From Mycobacterium sp. (lineage in GTDB: Bacteria > Actinomycetota > Actinomycetes > Mycobacteriales > Mycobacteriaceae), in the NCBI GenBank assembly GCA_023264755.1, contig JAHFVB010000048.1, positions 1 through 14,734 of the forward strand: a DNA stretch of 14,734 bases. Direction: 5' to 3'. A program made the position numbers and the translations under genes. Below the pieces are notes generated by a model. That model saw only the letters and a program-made list of their open reading frames with translations, ran no database searches and was not told where the DNA came from. Shown here in pieces: positions 7,484 to 14,719 of this stretch; the first letter of the stretch is position 1; each line of letters opens with the position of its first letter.

Positions 7484-7502
7484 AACGATGCTCCTGAAAC
7501 GA

Positions 7503-7530
7503 CGAAAACCCTGCCTCGGCAGGGTTTTCG
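7503..7530. terminator. Bidirectional intrinsic terminator (tRNA-Lys and the DUF2511 remnant)
   Basis: Perfect 13-bp inverted repeat: CGAAAACCCTGCC (7503-7515), a 2-nt centre, then GGCAGGGTTTTCG (7518-7530). The GC-rich stem is flanked by A4 and T4, so it works on paper on both strands. It lies 3 bp beyond the tRNA-Lys 3' end. Confidence 0.85.
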
Positions 7531-7532
7531 TA

Positions 7533-7608
<76 letters not shown>

Positions 7609-7617
7609 GCGTGGAAG

Positions 7618-7623
7618 ACGATA
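7618..7623 (-). promoter_or_regulatory. Candidate tRNA-Lys -10 element (TATCGT)
   Basis: On the minus strand TATCGT ends 9 nt before the mature tRNA 5' end, matching TANNNT. TTTCAC lies 18 nt further upstream as a weak -35 candidate. Placement fits a short 5' leader removed by RNase P. Confidence 0.5.
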
Positions 7624-7752
7624 ACAGTCCGCGGGCGCCGCGTGAAATCCGCTGGTCGCGTGCCCCCGGCGGGCGCGAGGTTCTGCCCGTGTCGGAGGTT
7701 GCCCTTAGACTTTGTCTGGCAGTACCCCGATAGTCCGTTGAACGCTAGCTGC

Positions 7753-7759
7753 GAGGTGG
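7753..7759 (+). promoter_or_regulatory. Ribosome binding site that decides the ldtB start
   Basis: GAGGTGG at 7753-7759 is a strong Shine-Dalgarno sequence. It sits 1 nt before ATG 7761, too close, and 7 nt before the in-frame ATG 7767, which is therefore preferred. Confidence 0.7.
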
Positions 7760-7766
7760 AATGACC

Positions 7767-8990
7767 ATGTGGGGGGACCATTCGGTGGCCCGTCCCAGCC
7801 GGGTGCGCAGGTGGCTGCTCGGCGTTGCTCTGGTGGCCGGGATGGTGCTCGGGGCCAGCGCCTGCGGCAGCGCCCCTACGACACCGCCACAGCCGCAGAC
7901 CATCGCCGACAAGGGCACCCCGTTCGCCGACCTGTTGATGCCCAAGCTCACCGCCTCGGTTACCGATGGCGAGGTCGGAGTCACGGTCGACGAGCCGGTG
8001 ACGGTCAGCGCCGAGGACGGCGTGCTGGGTGCGGTCACCATGACCGACGCGGACGGCGCCCCAGTGGCCGGCAAGCTCAGCCCGGACGGGCTGCGCTGGA
8101 CCACGACCGATCCGCTGGGCTACAACAAGCGCTACACGCTCAACGCCCAATCGCTGGGTCTCGCCGGCATGACGAGTCGCTCGATGACGTTCCAGACGCA
8201 TTCGCCCGCCAATCTGACCATGCCGTACGTGCTCCCCAACGACGGCGAGGTCGTCGGCGTCGGGCAGCCGATCGCGGTCCGGTTCGACGAGAACATCCCG
8301 AACCGGTTGGCCGCCGAGAAGGCCATCACCGTCACCACCAAGCCGCCGGTCGAGGGCGCGTTCTACTGGCTCAACAATCGCGAGGTGCGGTGGCGCCCGC
8401 AGGCGTATTGGAAGCCGGGCACCACCGTCGACGTGGCGGTCAACACCTACGGCGTCGATCTCGGTGACGGGCTGTTCGGTCAGGAGAACGTCACCACGCA
8501 CTTCACCATCGGTGACCAGGTCATCGCGACTGCCGACGACACCACCAAGACGCTGACCATCCGACGCAATGGCGAGGTCGTGAAGACCATGCCAATCTCG
8601 ATGGGCAAGAACAGCACGCCGACCAACAACGGCGTCTACATCGTCGGCGACCGGCTGTCCCACATGATCATGGACTCCTCGACCTACGGCGTGCCGTCGA
8701 ACGCACCCAACGGCTACCGCACCGAGGTCGACTGGGCCACCCAGATGTCCTACAGCGGCATCTACGTGCACGCCGCGCCCTGGTCAGTGGGCAGCCAGGG
8801 CTACAGCAACGTCAGCCACGGCTGCCTCAACGTCAGCACCAGCAACGCGCAGTGGTTCTACGAGAACACCAAGCGCGGCGACATCGTGGAGGTGGTCAAC
8901 ACCGTGGGGTCGATTCTGCCCGGCACCGACGGGCTGGGGGACTGGAACATCCCGTGGGAGCAGTGGCGGGCCGGCAACGCCAGCGTCTAA
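7767..8990 (+). CDS. ldtB: L,D-transpeptidase LdtB (LdtMt2/LppS-type lipoprotein)
   Basis: Forms 3-3 (mDAP-mDAP) cross-links in peptidoglycan outside the membrane and is the main target of carbapenems in mycobacteria. The 407 residues begin with a basic n-region, a hydrophobic segment (16-30) and a likely lipobox cysteine C33 in GASACGS, so it should be a lipid-anchored periplasmic protein. An extracellular region with two Ig-like domains follows, then the YkuD domain. Catalytic residues are H335 in YVHAAPWS and C353 in SHGCLNVS, corresponding to H336 and C354 of LdtMt2. The residue after the histidine is Ala where I recall Ser337 in LdtMt2. The C-terminal [15 protein letters not shown] segment is also LdtMt2-like. 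Start chosen from Shine-Dalgarno spacing; ATG 7761 would add two residues. It lies between two opposite-strand tRNA genes and ends at a strong terminator. Confidence 0.96.
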   Translation: MWGDHSVARPSRVRRWLLGVALVAGMVLGASACGSAPTTPPQPQTIADKGTPFADLLMPKLTASVTDGEVGVTVDEPVTVSAEDGVLGAVTMTDADGAPVAGKLSPDGLRWTTTDPLGYNKRYTLNAQSLGLAGMTSRSMTFQTHSPANLTMPYVLPNDGEVVGVGQPIAVRFDENIPNRLAAEKAITVTTKPPVEGAFYWLNNREVRWRPQAYWKPGTTVDVAVNTYGVDLGDGLFGQENVTTHFTIGDQVIATADDTTKTLTIRRNGEVVKTMPISMGKNSTPTNNGVYIVGDRLSHMIMDSSTYGVPSNAPNGYRTEVDWATQMSYSGIYVHAAPWSVGSQGYSNVSHGCLNVSTSNAQWFYENTKRGDIVEVVNTVGSILPGTDGLGDWNIPWEQWRAGNASV

Positions 8991-9000
8991 CCCCGACCAT

Positions 9001-9040
9001 CGAAAACGGGCCCCCCGCTAGTGCGGGAGGCCCGTTTTCG
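9001..9040. terminator. Bidirectional intrinsic terminator between ldtB and tRNA-His
   Basis: Outer arms CGAAAACGGGCC (9001-9012) and GGCCCGTTTTCG (9029-9040) pair perfectly. Inside, CCCGC (9014-9018) pairs with GCGGG (9023-9027) around the loop TAGT, with one C/A mismatch between the stems. A4 and T4 flank the stem, so it can serve both converging genes. It begins 10 bp after the ldtB stop. Confidence 0.88.
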
Positions 9041-9047
9041 TCTTCCG

Positions 9048-9121
9048 GGTGGCTGACGGGACTCGAACCCGCGACAGCCAGGATCACAACCTGGTGCTCT
9101 ACCAACTGAACTACAGCCACC
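9048..9121 (-). tRNA. tRNA-His (anticodon GTG)
   Basis: On the minus strand the gene reads GGTGGCTGTAGTTCAGTTGG onward, with acceptor GTGGCTG/CAGCCAC, the extra 5' G(-1) (9121) opposite discriminator C73 (9048), which is the hallmark of tRNA-His, anticodon stem CCAGG/CCTGG around TTGTGAT (anticodon GTG), and T loop TTCGAGT. CCA is not encoded (CGG follows), so it must be added after transcription. It lies 38 bp downstream of orn on the same strand and could be cotranscribed with it. Confidence 0.97.
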
Positions 9122-9159
9122 ATTGCCGCTGAGCTTTTGGCACTGCGGCGTCGTCGATA

Positions 9160-9807
9160 CTAGCCGCTCGACTGCCCGACAGCCGAATCATTGGTCGCGT
9201 GGTCGGTGTCGGGGGGCCCGAGCTCGCTCGCTACTGCGGCAATGTCGCTGGTCGTCGGTCCTGGCGGGGCCACGAACGCGGTGCGTCGGTAGTACTTCAA
9301 TTCGCGGATGGACTCGTGGATGTCGGCCAACGCGCGGTGGGCCAACCCCTTCTCCGGCTGGCCGAAGTAGATGCGGGGGTACCAGCGTCGGCAGAGCTCC
9401 TTGATCGAGCTCACGTCGATCATCCGGTAGTGCAGGTAGCTGTCCAGGGCGGGCATGTCCCGGGCGATGAACCCGCGGTCGGTGCCGATCGAGTTGCCAC
9501 ACAGGGGAGCGGTGTTGGCCTGCTTGACGTGACTTCCGATGTAGTCGAGCACCAGCTGCTCGGCCTGCGCCAAGTCGATTTGGGAGGTGCGCACCTCCTC
9601 GGTGAGCCCCGATTTGGAGTGCATCTTCGCCACCACGTCGACCATGCCGTCGAGGGCTGCGTCGTCGGTATGGATCACCACGTCCACGCCGTCGCCAAGG
9701 ATGTTCAGCTCCGCGTCGGTGACCAGAGCCGCGATCTCGATGAGCCGGTCCGAGCGAAGGTCCAGCCCGGTCATCTCGCAGTCGATCCACACCAGTTCGT
9801 CACGCAC
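9160..9807 (-). CDS. orn: Oligoribonuclease (DEDDh 3'-5' exoribonuclease)
   Basis: Degrades 2-5 nt nanoRNAs, including pGpG and pApA from cyclic dinucleotide turnover, to mononucleotides in the cytosol. The 215-residue protein has the full DEDDh set: D9 and E11 in [12 protein letters not shown]110 in [10 protein letters not shown], and H157 and D162 in [27 protein letters not shown] is the family signature. The C-terminal tail after about 180 is low-complexity. GTG at 9807 is chosen because [12 protein letters not shown] matches the conserved N-terminus. The frame is open 105 bp further upstream but that would run through the divergent neighbour's promoter and start. A TACTGT box 8 nt before the GTG suggests leaderless or near-leaderless mRNA. 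Divergent from the HerA-type gene; tRNA-His follows downstream. Confidence 0.96.
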   Translation of the reverse strand: MRDELVWIDCEMTGLDLRSDRLIEIAALVTDAELNILGDGVDVVIHTDDAALDGMVDVVAKMHSKSGLTEEVRTSQIDLAQAEQLVLDYIGSHVKQANTAPLCGNSIGTDRGFIARDMPALDSYLHYRMIDVSSIKELCRRWYPRIYFGQPEKGLAHRALADIHESIRELKYYRRTAFVAPPGPTTSDIAAVASELGPPDTDHATNDSAVGQSSG

Positions 9808-9815
9808 AGCGTTCA

Positions 9816-9821
9816 ACAGTA
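9816..9821 (-). promoter_or_regulatory. Candidate orn -10 element (TACTGT)
   Basis: On the minus strand TACTGT ends 8 nt before the GTG start of orn, matching TANNNT. There is no Shine-Dalgarno sequence in between, which supports a leaderless or very short leader. Confidence 0.45.
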
Positions 9822-9876
9822 TTCCCACCGCCGGACAAAGGCCGCGCCACACCCACCTGGGGCGAATTCCGCGCAG

Positions 9877-9882
9877 TAAGGT
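9877..9882 (+). promoter_or_regulatory. Candidate -10 element (TAAGGT) for the HerA-type gene
   Basis: TAAGGT matches TANNNT and ends exactly 7 nt before ATG 9890; no Shine-Dalgarno sequence lies in the gap. This supports both the ATG choice and leaderless transcription. Confidence 0.5.
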
Positions 9883-9889
9883 CTGGCCC

Positions 9890-11455
9890 ATGACTGCTGA
9901 ATCGACAGCCACCCCCGCGCAGGAGATCGCGGCTGGTTACTCCGTCGAGGGCCAGGCCTTGGAGCTCGGCTCCGTCGTCGTCGACGGCGTCGTCGACCCC
10001 ACCGCTCAGGTCCGCATTCCGTTGGCCACCGTGAACCGCCACGGTCTGGTCGCCGGGGCCACCGGTACGGGCAAGACCAAGTCGCTGCAGGTGCTCGCCG
10101 AGCAGCTGTCCGCGGCCGGAGTGCCCGTCGTGATGGCCGACGTCAAGGGTGATCTGTCTGGCCTGTCGCGGCCCGGCCAAGCCAACGACAAGTCTGCCCA
10201 ACGCGCCAAGGACACCGGCGACGACTGGACCCCGACCGCGTTCCCCGTCGAGTTCCTCTCGCTCGGAACCGAGGGCATCGGCGTGCCCGTGCGGGCCACC
10301 ATCACCAGCTTCGGGCCCATCCTGCTGTCGAAGGTGCTGGGGCTGAACGCCACCCAGGAGTCGACGCTGGGGCTGATCTTCCACTGGGCGGATCAGAAGG
10401 GGTTGTCGCTACTGGACCTCAAGGATCTGCGGGCCGTCATCACCTACCTGACCGGTGACGAGGGCAAGCCGGAGCTCAAGGCGCTCGGAGCGGTGTCGCC
10501 GACGACGGCGGGCGTGATCCTGCGCGCGCTGGTCAACCTCGAGGCCGAGGGGGCCGACACCTTCTTCGGGGAGCCCGAGCTCGAGCCGAAGGACCTGATG
10601 CGATTCGACGCGCAGGGCCGCGGCGTCATCACGCTGCTGGAACTGGGTGCGCAGGCTGCGCGTCCGGTGATGTTCTCGACCTTCCTGATGTGGGTGCTGG
10701 CCGACCTGTTCACGACGTTGCCCGAGATCGGTGACGTCGACAAGCCGAAACTGGTGTTCTTCTTCGACGAGGCCCATCTGCTGTTCACCGACGCGTCCAA
10801 GGCGTTCCTGGAGCAGGTCGAGCAGACGGTCAAGCTGATCCGCTCCAAGGGCGTCGGCGTGTTCTTCTGCACCCAGCTGCCCACCGACGTGCCGAACAAC
10901 GTGTTGTCGCAGTTGGGTGCGCGCGTCCAGCACGCGTTGCGGGCGTTCACCCCCGACGACCAGAAGGCGCTCACCAAGACGGTGCGCACCTACCCCAAGA
11001 CCACCGTCTACGACCTGGAGAGCGCGCTGACGTCGCTGGGCATCGGCGAGGCCATCGTGACGGTGCTGTCCGAGCGGGGCGCGCCGACGCCCGTCGCGTG
11101 GACCAGGATGCGGGCTCCGCGGTCACTGATGGACACCATTGGGCCGGAAGCCATCTCGGCGGCCGCCAAGGCCAGTCCGCTTCAGGCCGAATACGGCCAG
11201 ACCATCGACCGCGAGTCGGCCTACGAGCGGTTGAACGCCCGCGTGGCCGCCCCCGAACCCACGCTGCCTCCGCCGGTGGAACAACCCGGCGCGGCCACCG
11301 CCTCGGGTTCGGGCGTCAGCAAGGGGGCGGCGCAGGAGGGTGTGGTCTCGGAGGTGCTGCGCAGTTCGGCGTTCAAGAGCTTCATGCGTTCGGCGGCCAC
11401 CGTGGCTGGCCGCGAGATCACCCGCAGCATCTTCGGGACCGGCCGCCGCCGTTAG
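9890..11455 (+). CDS. HerA-like P-loop ATPase, DUF853 family (Rv2510c-like)
   Basis: A 521-residue predicted DNA-translocating ATPase of the HerA/FtsK superfamily, of the bacterial DUF853 type. Walker A is GATGTGKT at 56-63; Walker B is [12 protein letters not shown] with D293 and E294; further conserved segments are [11 protein letters not shown] (about 82-92) and [21 protein letters not shown] with the following [13 protein letters not shown] stretch. The Gly/Pro/Ala-rich segment about 440-490 looks like a flexible linker before a basic C-terminus. No signal peptide or membrane segment. The biological role of DUF853 ATPases is not settled; no nuclease gene of the NurA type is adjacent, so I do not infer a HerA-NurA repair pair. 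ATG 9890 is chosen over upstream in-frame starts, which would overlap orn. Overlaps the convergent cmrA by 4 nt. Confidence 0.92.
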   Translation: MTAESTATPAQEIAAGYSVEGQALELGSVVVDGVVDPTAQVRIPLATVNRHGLVAGATGTGKTKSLQVLAEQLSAAGVPVVMADVKGDLSGLSRPGQANDKSAQRAKDTGDDWTPTAFPVEFLSLGTEGIGVPVRATITSFGPILLSKVLGLNATQESTLGLIFHWADQKGLSLLDLKDLRAVITYLTGDEGKPELKALGAVSPTTAGVILRALVNLEAEGADTFFGEPELEPKDLMRFDAQGRGVITLLELGAQAARPVMFSTFLMWVLADLFTTLPEIGDVDKPKLVFFFDEAHLLFTDASKAFLEQVEQTVKLIRSKGVGVFFCTQLPTDVPNNVLSQLGARVQHALRAFTPDDQKALTKTVRTYPKTTVYDLESALTSLGIGEAIVTVLSERGAPTPVAWTRMRAPRSLMDTIGPEAISAAAKASPLQAEYGQTIDRESAYERLNARVAAPEPTLPPPVEQPGAATASGSGVSKGAAQEGVVSEVLRSSAFKSFMRSAATVAGREITRSIFGTGRRR

Positions 11456-12258
11456 TCGCCGCCGAGCTTCTTGTAGACGGCGCCGACGATCGGCGTGACG
11501 ATCGACCGCGTGGCGTAGCCACTGGCCACCGACATCGCCTTCGACGTCACCCCGGGCACCACGCGCATCTTGTTGCGCTCCAAGCCGTCCAGGGAGATCT
11601 TGGCGGTGTACTCCGTGGAGATCCAGAGGAAGTCGGGGATCAGCCGTTCGACGAGCGACTGTTCGTCCGGATTCGGGAGCTCGGTGCGCACGGGTCCGGG
11701 CGCCAGCACGGTCACGTGGACGCCGACGTCCTTCAGCTCACCGCGCAGCGACTCGCTGAACGTGTTGGCGAAGGCCTTCGACGCCGCGTACGTCGCGTTG
11801 TTGGGGATCGGCGAGTTGCCCGCCGCCGAACCCGAGATCAGAATCCCGCCGGCCCGGCGCGCCACCATGCCCGGCAGCACGGCCAGCACCAGATCGTGCA
11901 CACCGAGCACGTTGAGCTGCACCTGATCGCGTTCGCCCTGCGGGTCGAGGCTGGCGACCGGACCGAACGTCGCCGTACCGGCATTGGCGCACAGGATCGA
12001 CACGTTGCGGGTGGCGAGCTCCTCGCACAGTTTGGCGCGGTCGGCGGGATCGGCCAGGTCGGCGGCCCGCACCTCGACGGTGACGCCGTACCGCTGGGTC
12101 AATTCCGCGGCGAGTCCGGCCAGTACCTCTTCGCGCCTGGCCGTGATGATCAGATGGTGTCCCCGTGCGGCGAGCTCGGTGGCCAGCGCCGCGCCGATGT
12201 TCTGGGAGGCGCCGGTGACGACGGCGCGCGCGTCGGGGCTGGGAGCGGGTACGGGCAT
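11452..12258 (-). CDS. cmrA: Short-chain dehydrogenase, mycolate reductase CmrA (Rv2509-like)
   Basis: NADPH-dependent reductase that converts the beta-keto product of Pks13 condensation to the mature beta-hydroxy mycolic acid, as established for the Corynebacterium and mycobacterial orthologues. The 268 residues show a classical SDR: cofactor motif VVTGASQNIGAA (13-24), CANAG (90-94), catalytic S144 in ISGSAAG and Y157/K161 in YAASK, then LAPGPVRTEL. The C-terminal part (SKAMSVASGYATRSIVTPIV) fits the Rv2509 group rather than generic SDRs. ATG 12258 gives the conserved MPVPAPSPDARAV start and lies 7 nt after a TACGAT -10 box; ATG 12267 would add three residues. It shares a 33-bp gap with the divergent MFS gene. 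Confidence 0.93.
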   Translation of the reverse strand: MPVPAPSPDARAVVTGASQNIGAALATELAARGHHLIITARREEVLAGLAAELTQRYGVTVEVRAADLADPADRAKLCEELATRNVSILCANAGTATFGPVASLDPQGERDQVQLNVLGVHDLVLAVLPGMVARRAGGILISGSAAGNSPIPNNATYAASKAFANTFSESLRGELKDVGVHVTVLAPGPVRTELPNPDEQSLVERLIPDFLWISTEYTAKISLDGLERNKMRVVPGVTSKAMSVASGYATRSIVTPIVGAVYKKLGGD

Positions 12259-12265
12259 GGCGCCC

Positions 12266-12271
12266 ATCGTA
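12266..12271 (-). promoter_or_regulatory. Candidate cmrA -10 element (TACGAT)
   Basis: On the minus strand TACGAT ends 7 nt before ATG 12258, with no Shine-Dalgarno sequence between. It overlaps the alternative ATG 12267, which argues for the shorter protein. Confidence 0.5.
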
Positions 12272-12279
12272 GGGACCAA

Positions 12280-12285
12280 TAGAGT
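12280..12285 (+). promoter_or_regulatory. Candidate -10 element (TAGAGT) for the MFS gene
   Basis: TAGAGT matches TANNNT and ends 6 nt before ATG 12292. Its expected -35 region (about 12257-12262) covers the start codon of cmrA. Confidence 0.48.
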
Positions 12286-12291
12286 GCCCCC

Positions 12292-13725
12292 ATGAGCACC
12301 CCCGGGCGACGGCCGGTCGCCGCGTCGACAGGACGATCGAGGATCGCAGCGTGGACGCTTTGGGACTGCGGCGCGACGGGGATGAACGCCCTCGTCGTGA
12401 CGTTCGTCTTCTCGGTGTACCTGACGGGTCAGGTCGGTGCGGGGTTGCCCGGGCCCACCACGCCGGCAGCTTGGTTGGGTCGCGCGCTGACGTGTTCGGG
12501 ACTGGTGGTGGCCGTCATGGCTCCGGCGACGGGGATCTGGGTCGACAGCGCCCACCGCCGCCGGCCCATGCTCGCCTTGTTGACCGGGGTGGCGATCGCG
12601 CTGACGGCCTCCATGAGCCTGATCCGCGACGACCCCGCCTACCTGTGGCCGGGGCTGGCGCTGCTGGCTTGCACGGCGGCGTCCAGCGATCTGGCGACGG
12701 TGCCCTACAACGCGATGCTGCGCCCACTCTCGACGCCGGAGACGTCGGGCCGCATCTCCGGATTGGGTTCCGCTGCAGGCTATTTGGGCACCGTCATCCT
12801 GCTGTTGATCGTGTACGTCGGGTTGATGGGCGGGTCGGGCGACACTCACGGCCTGCTCGGGATCCCCGCCGAGGACGGCTGGCCCGTGCGCTCGGCGATG
12901 CTGCTCACCGCCGCCTGGTTCACGCTCTTCGCCTTGCCGTTGCTGCTTGGCCGCCACGAGGAGGCGCCGGCGGAGGTGGTGCCACAGGTGGGGCTCGTCG
13001 GGGCCTACCGCAAGCTCTGGGTGGAGCTCACCGATCAGTGGCGCCGCGACCACAACATCGTCTACTACCTGGTCGCGAGCGCGATCTTCCGTGACGGATT
13101 GACCGGGGTATTCACGTTCGGGGCGGTGCTCGGGGTCGCGGTGTACGGGGTGTCCCCGGCGGACGTGCTGTTGTTCGGGGCGTGTGCGTGCGTGGTGGCC
13201 GCCATCGGTGCGGTGCTCGGCGGCCTGCTCGACGATCGCTACGGTTCCAAGCCGGTGATCGTCGGAGCGCTTACCTCCATGGTCGTCGTCGCGCTCGCGA
13301 TGCTCAGCTTGCATGGGCCGACCGCGTTTTGGGTGTGTGGGCTGTTGCTGTGCCTGTTCATCGGACCTACCCAGTCCTCGGCGCGTACGCAGATGTTGCG
13401 CATGACCACCGAGGGCAAGGAAGGCGTTGCGTTCGGGCTCTACACCACCACGGGCCGGGCGGCCTCCCCGCTGGCGCCGTGGTTCTTCGCCTTGTTCATC
13501 AGCGTCTTCGGGACCGACCGCGCCGGCTTGGCGGGACTGATCACCGTGCTCGTCATTGGGTTGGCCGCAATGTCGCTGGTGCGGACGTCACACCCGAGGC
13601 GCTCAACCCAGCGCGCCGCACACGGTCAGGCCGGCTCCGGTGCGGTTGACGACGACGTCGCCCGCGATGGTGATGGAGCAGGTGAGCTCCCGGCCGAAGT
13701 TGATGATGTTGACACTGGCCGATGA
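12292..13725 (+). CDS. MFS transporter, UMF1/Atg22-like (Rv2508c-like)
   Basis: A 477-residue polytopic inner-membrane transporter with roughly 12 hydrophobic segments. The first membrane segment starts AWTLWDCGATGMNALVVTF (20-38), typical of the UMF1/Atg22-like branch of the major facilitator superfamily. Motif A-like loops are GIWVDSAHRRRP (81-92) and GGLLDDRYGSKP (310-321). A large cytosolic loop carries the LWVELTDQWRRDHN segment before the second half. Substrate unknown. The last ~40 residues (from 438, AAHGQAGSG onward) are hydrophilic, acidic and lie entirely on the antisense of the convergent MmpS-like gene. As I recall the M. tuberculosis orthologue is about 445 residues, so this tail is probably a species-specific extension. 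Start supported by a -10 box 6 nt upstream. Confidence 0.9.
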   Translation: MSTPGRRPVAASTGRSRIAAWTLWDCGATGMNALVVTFVFSVYLTGQVGAGLPGPTTPAAWLGRALTCSGLVVAVMAPATGIWVDSAHRRRPMLALLTGVAIALTASMSLIRDDPAYLWPGLALLACTAASSDLATVPYNAMLRPLSTPETSGRISGLGSAAGYLGTVILLLIVYVGLMGGSGDTHGLLGIPAEDGWPVRSAMLLTAAWFTLFALPLLLGRHEEAPAEVVPQVGLVGAYRKLWVELTDQWRRDHNIVYYLVASAIFRDGLTGVFTFGAVLGVAVYGVSPADVLLFGACACVVAAIGAVLGGLLDDRYGSKPVIVGALTSMVVVALAMLSLHGPTAFWVCGLLLCLFIGPTQSSARTQMLRMTTEGKEGVAFGLYTTTGRAASPLAPWFFALFISVFGTDRAGLAGLITVLVIGLAAMSLVRTSHPRRSTQRAAHGQAGSGAVDDDVARDGDGAGELPAEVDDVDTGR

Positions 13726-14370
13726 GTTGGCCGGAGCGGCCAACTCCACCTGCTTGCTCCACGGCAGCAGGACGTTGAACTCGGTCTGGAGCACGCCGCC
13801 GGTGTCGACGTAGGTGATGCTGATGGCCCGGCCGCGGCCGGCCACCTGATAGATCACCGTCTGCGTCTCGCCGGGAGTGCTCGGCACGGTGGTCGTCGGC
13901 GACAGCGGTGGGAGCGGTCGCGCGGTGGTGGTCGGGGGGCGCGTGGTGGTCGGGGTCCGCGAGGGCGTGGAGAAGTCCGGCTCGGTCGGGATCAGTGGCG
14001 GTGCGACGACCACCTGCTCCTGGGTGCTGTTGATGATCAGGACGGCGATGACCAGTGCGAGCACCGTGAGCACCGAGCCCGTCGCCAACACCCACAGCCA
14101 GCGCCGCGAGGGTGGGCCCTCGGGCGGCGAGGGCTCGGGCGGTACGCCGCCAGGGGGGTGGGGTGGGCCGGAGAAACCGGTGTCGTAGCCGTACCCGTGG
14201 TCGGCGGTCGAGTACACCGGAAGTTGCTGGGTGGGAGCGGGCCCGCCCTGCGCCGGATACGAACCGCCCCACGGCGGCTGACTGGCGTAGGCGGGATCGG
14301 CCGAGCCGGAGTAGCCGTACTGGGTCGATTCGGCAGGACCCGGGTCCTGCCGGCGCGATGAATCCGTCAT
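13603..14370 (-). CDS. Proline-rich membrane protein with MmpS-like C-terminal domain (Rv2507-like)
   Basis: A 255-residue predicted single-pass protein. Residues 1-90 are a Pro/Gly/Ser/Tyr-rich cytosolic region (repeated YGYS, PPWGGSYP, GYGYDTG). One membrane helix follows at about 91-115 (RRWLWVLATGSVLTVLALVI). An extracytoplasmic Pro/Thr-rich stalk (about 125-170) leads to a C-terminal beta domain resembling MmpS accessory proteins, with VIYQVAGRGRAISITYVDTG, LPWSKQVELAA and a probable disulfide pair C231 and C251. The overall design resembles MmpS3 more than the small MmpL partners MmpS4/5; no mmpL gene is adjacent. ATG 14370 is chosen because GAGG lies 5 nt upstream; GTG 14376 overlaps that site. 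It overlaps the 3' end of the convergent MFS gene by 123 bp. Confidence 0.88.
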   Translation of the reverse strand: MTDSSRRQDPGPAESTQYGYSGSADPAYASQPPWGGSYPAQGGPAPTQQLPVYSTADHGYGYDTGFSGPPHPPGGVPPEPSPPEGPPSRRWLWVLATGSVLTVLALVIAVLIINSTQEQVVVAPPLIPTEPDFSTPSRTPTTTRPPTTTARPLPPLSPTTTVPSTPGETQTVIYQVAGRGRAISITYVDTGGVLQTEFNVLLPWSKQVELAAPANSSASVNIINFGRELTCSITIAGDVVVNRTGAGLTVCGALG

Positions 14371-14422
14371 GCCCACCTCATGACTGCAGGGTACCTGCGT
14401 GTCGGAGCCGGGCCAGCCGATG

Positions 14423-14448
14423 GTTTACCGCAATTGTCTATTGGGTAA
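14423..14448 (+). promoter_or_regulatory. Sigma-F-type promoter (GTTT-N16-GGGTAA)
   Basis: GTTT at 14423-14426 and GGGTAA at 14443-14448 are 16 nt apart. The mycobacterial sigma-F consensus is GTTT-N15-17-GGGTAT, so 9 of 10 consensus bases match at a legal spacing. The start site would fall near 14455, leaving a leader of about 33 nt that contains the Shine-Dalgarno sequence of the 71-residue membrane protein gene. Confidence 0.72.
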
Positions 14449-14487
14449 ATAGGGGCACGATGCTATGCCGTAACGAAGGAGCTTGAT

Positions 14488-14703
14488 ATGCGTGGTGGCG
14501 GATTGCTAGGGGTTGTGGTGCTCGTCTGGCTGTTGTTGGGCGCGTACGCGGCGTATGACCGCGGCTACTTCAACACGGCGTCGAACAACTGCGGCTCGGC
14601 GGCGACCATTGCACTCAATGTCCTTGCCGGCCCGCTGAACTGGGTTGGTGACATCAATCCGAAGACGGACTGCAGCGTGAACATTCCGCCGCCCAACAAG
14701 TAG
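14488..14703 (+). CDS. Small membrane protein of unknown function, probable sigma-F target
   Basis: A 71-residue protein with one N-terminal hydrophobic helix (about 5-23, GLLGVVVLVWLLLGAYAAY) followed by an outward-facing domain with two cysteines, C35 (NNCGSAATIALNV) and C62 (KTDCSVNIP), and a central AGPLNWVGDINPK motif. The helix could be a membrane anchor or an uncleaved signal. I have seen similar small actinobacterial proteins with an AGPLNY-x-GVNPK motif but know no assigned function. GAAGGAG at 14475-14481, 6 nt before the ATG, fixes the start. A sigma-F-like promoter precedes it, suggesting induction in stationary phase or stress. A second gene follows 16 bp after the stop with the same Shine-Dalgarno sequence, suggesting a small operon. 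Confidence 0.82.
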   Translation: MRGGGLLGVVVLVWLLLGAYAAYDRGYFNTASNNCGSAATIALNVLAGPLNWVGDINPKTDCSVNIPPPNK

Positions 14704-14719
14704 TCACGAAGGAGTTGCC

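Larger units (their letters stand above)
6750..7532. other. Long weakly coding interval between the DUF3618 gene and tRNA-Lys
   Basis: This 783-bp stretch has no confident intact gene. It holds three inverted repeats (6822-6911), a doubtful minus-strand small ORF (6768-6941), a relatively AT-rich stretch at about 7000-7200 without coding signal, a start-less DUF2511-like gene end (about 7244-7483) and a terminator. In M. tuberculosis the equivalent gap holds a PE family gene (PE26); I see no PE-like sequence here. Its position at the 3' side of a tRNA gene is a common site for gain and loss of DNA. Confidence 0.7.

Noticed and set aside
6750..7532. Inserted mobile element beside tRNA-Lys
   Set aside because: No integrase, transposase, terminal inverted repeats or duplicated tRNA 3' end is visible; only loss or decay of a gene can be supported.
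8896..9123. 75-residue minus-strand open frame beginning MVAVVQLVEHQVV
   Set aside because: It translates tRNA-His and the terminator; this is a familiar false protein call at tRNA genes.
9587..9889. N-terminal extension of the HerA-type frame from 9587
   Set aside because: It would cover the orn start and coding region on the opposite strand; ATG 9890 has a -10 box 7 nt upstream and the family N-terminus.
9890..11455. HerA-based anti-phage defence system
   Set aside because: The ATPase is the conserved solitary DUF853 type in a core neighbourhood; no SIR2, nuclease or other effector gene is adjacent.
11098..12282. 394-residue plus-strand open frame opposite cmrA
   Set aside because: Overlaps the end of the HerA-type gene and the whole of cmrA; composition is Arg/Gly/His-rich and no motif is visible.
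12258..13314. Long N-terminal extension of the cmrA frame (open up to 13314)
   Set aside because: The extension is antisense to the MFS gene and would swallow its promoter; the SDR family begins at MPVPAPS with a well-spaced -10 box.
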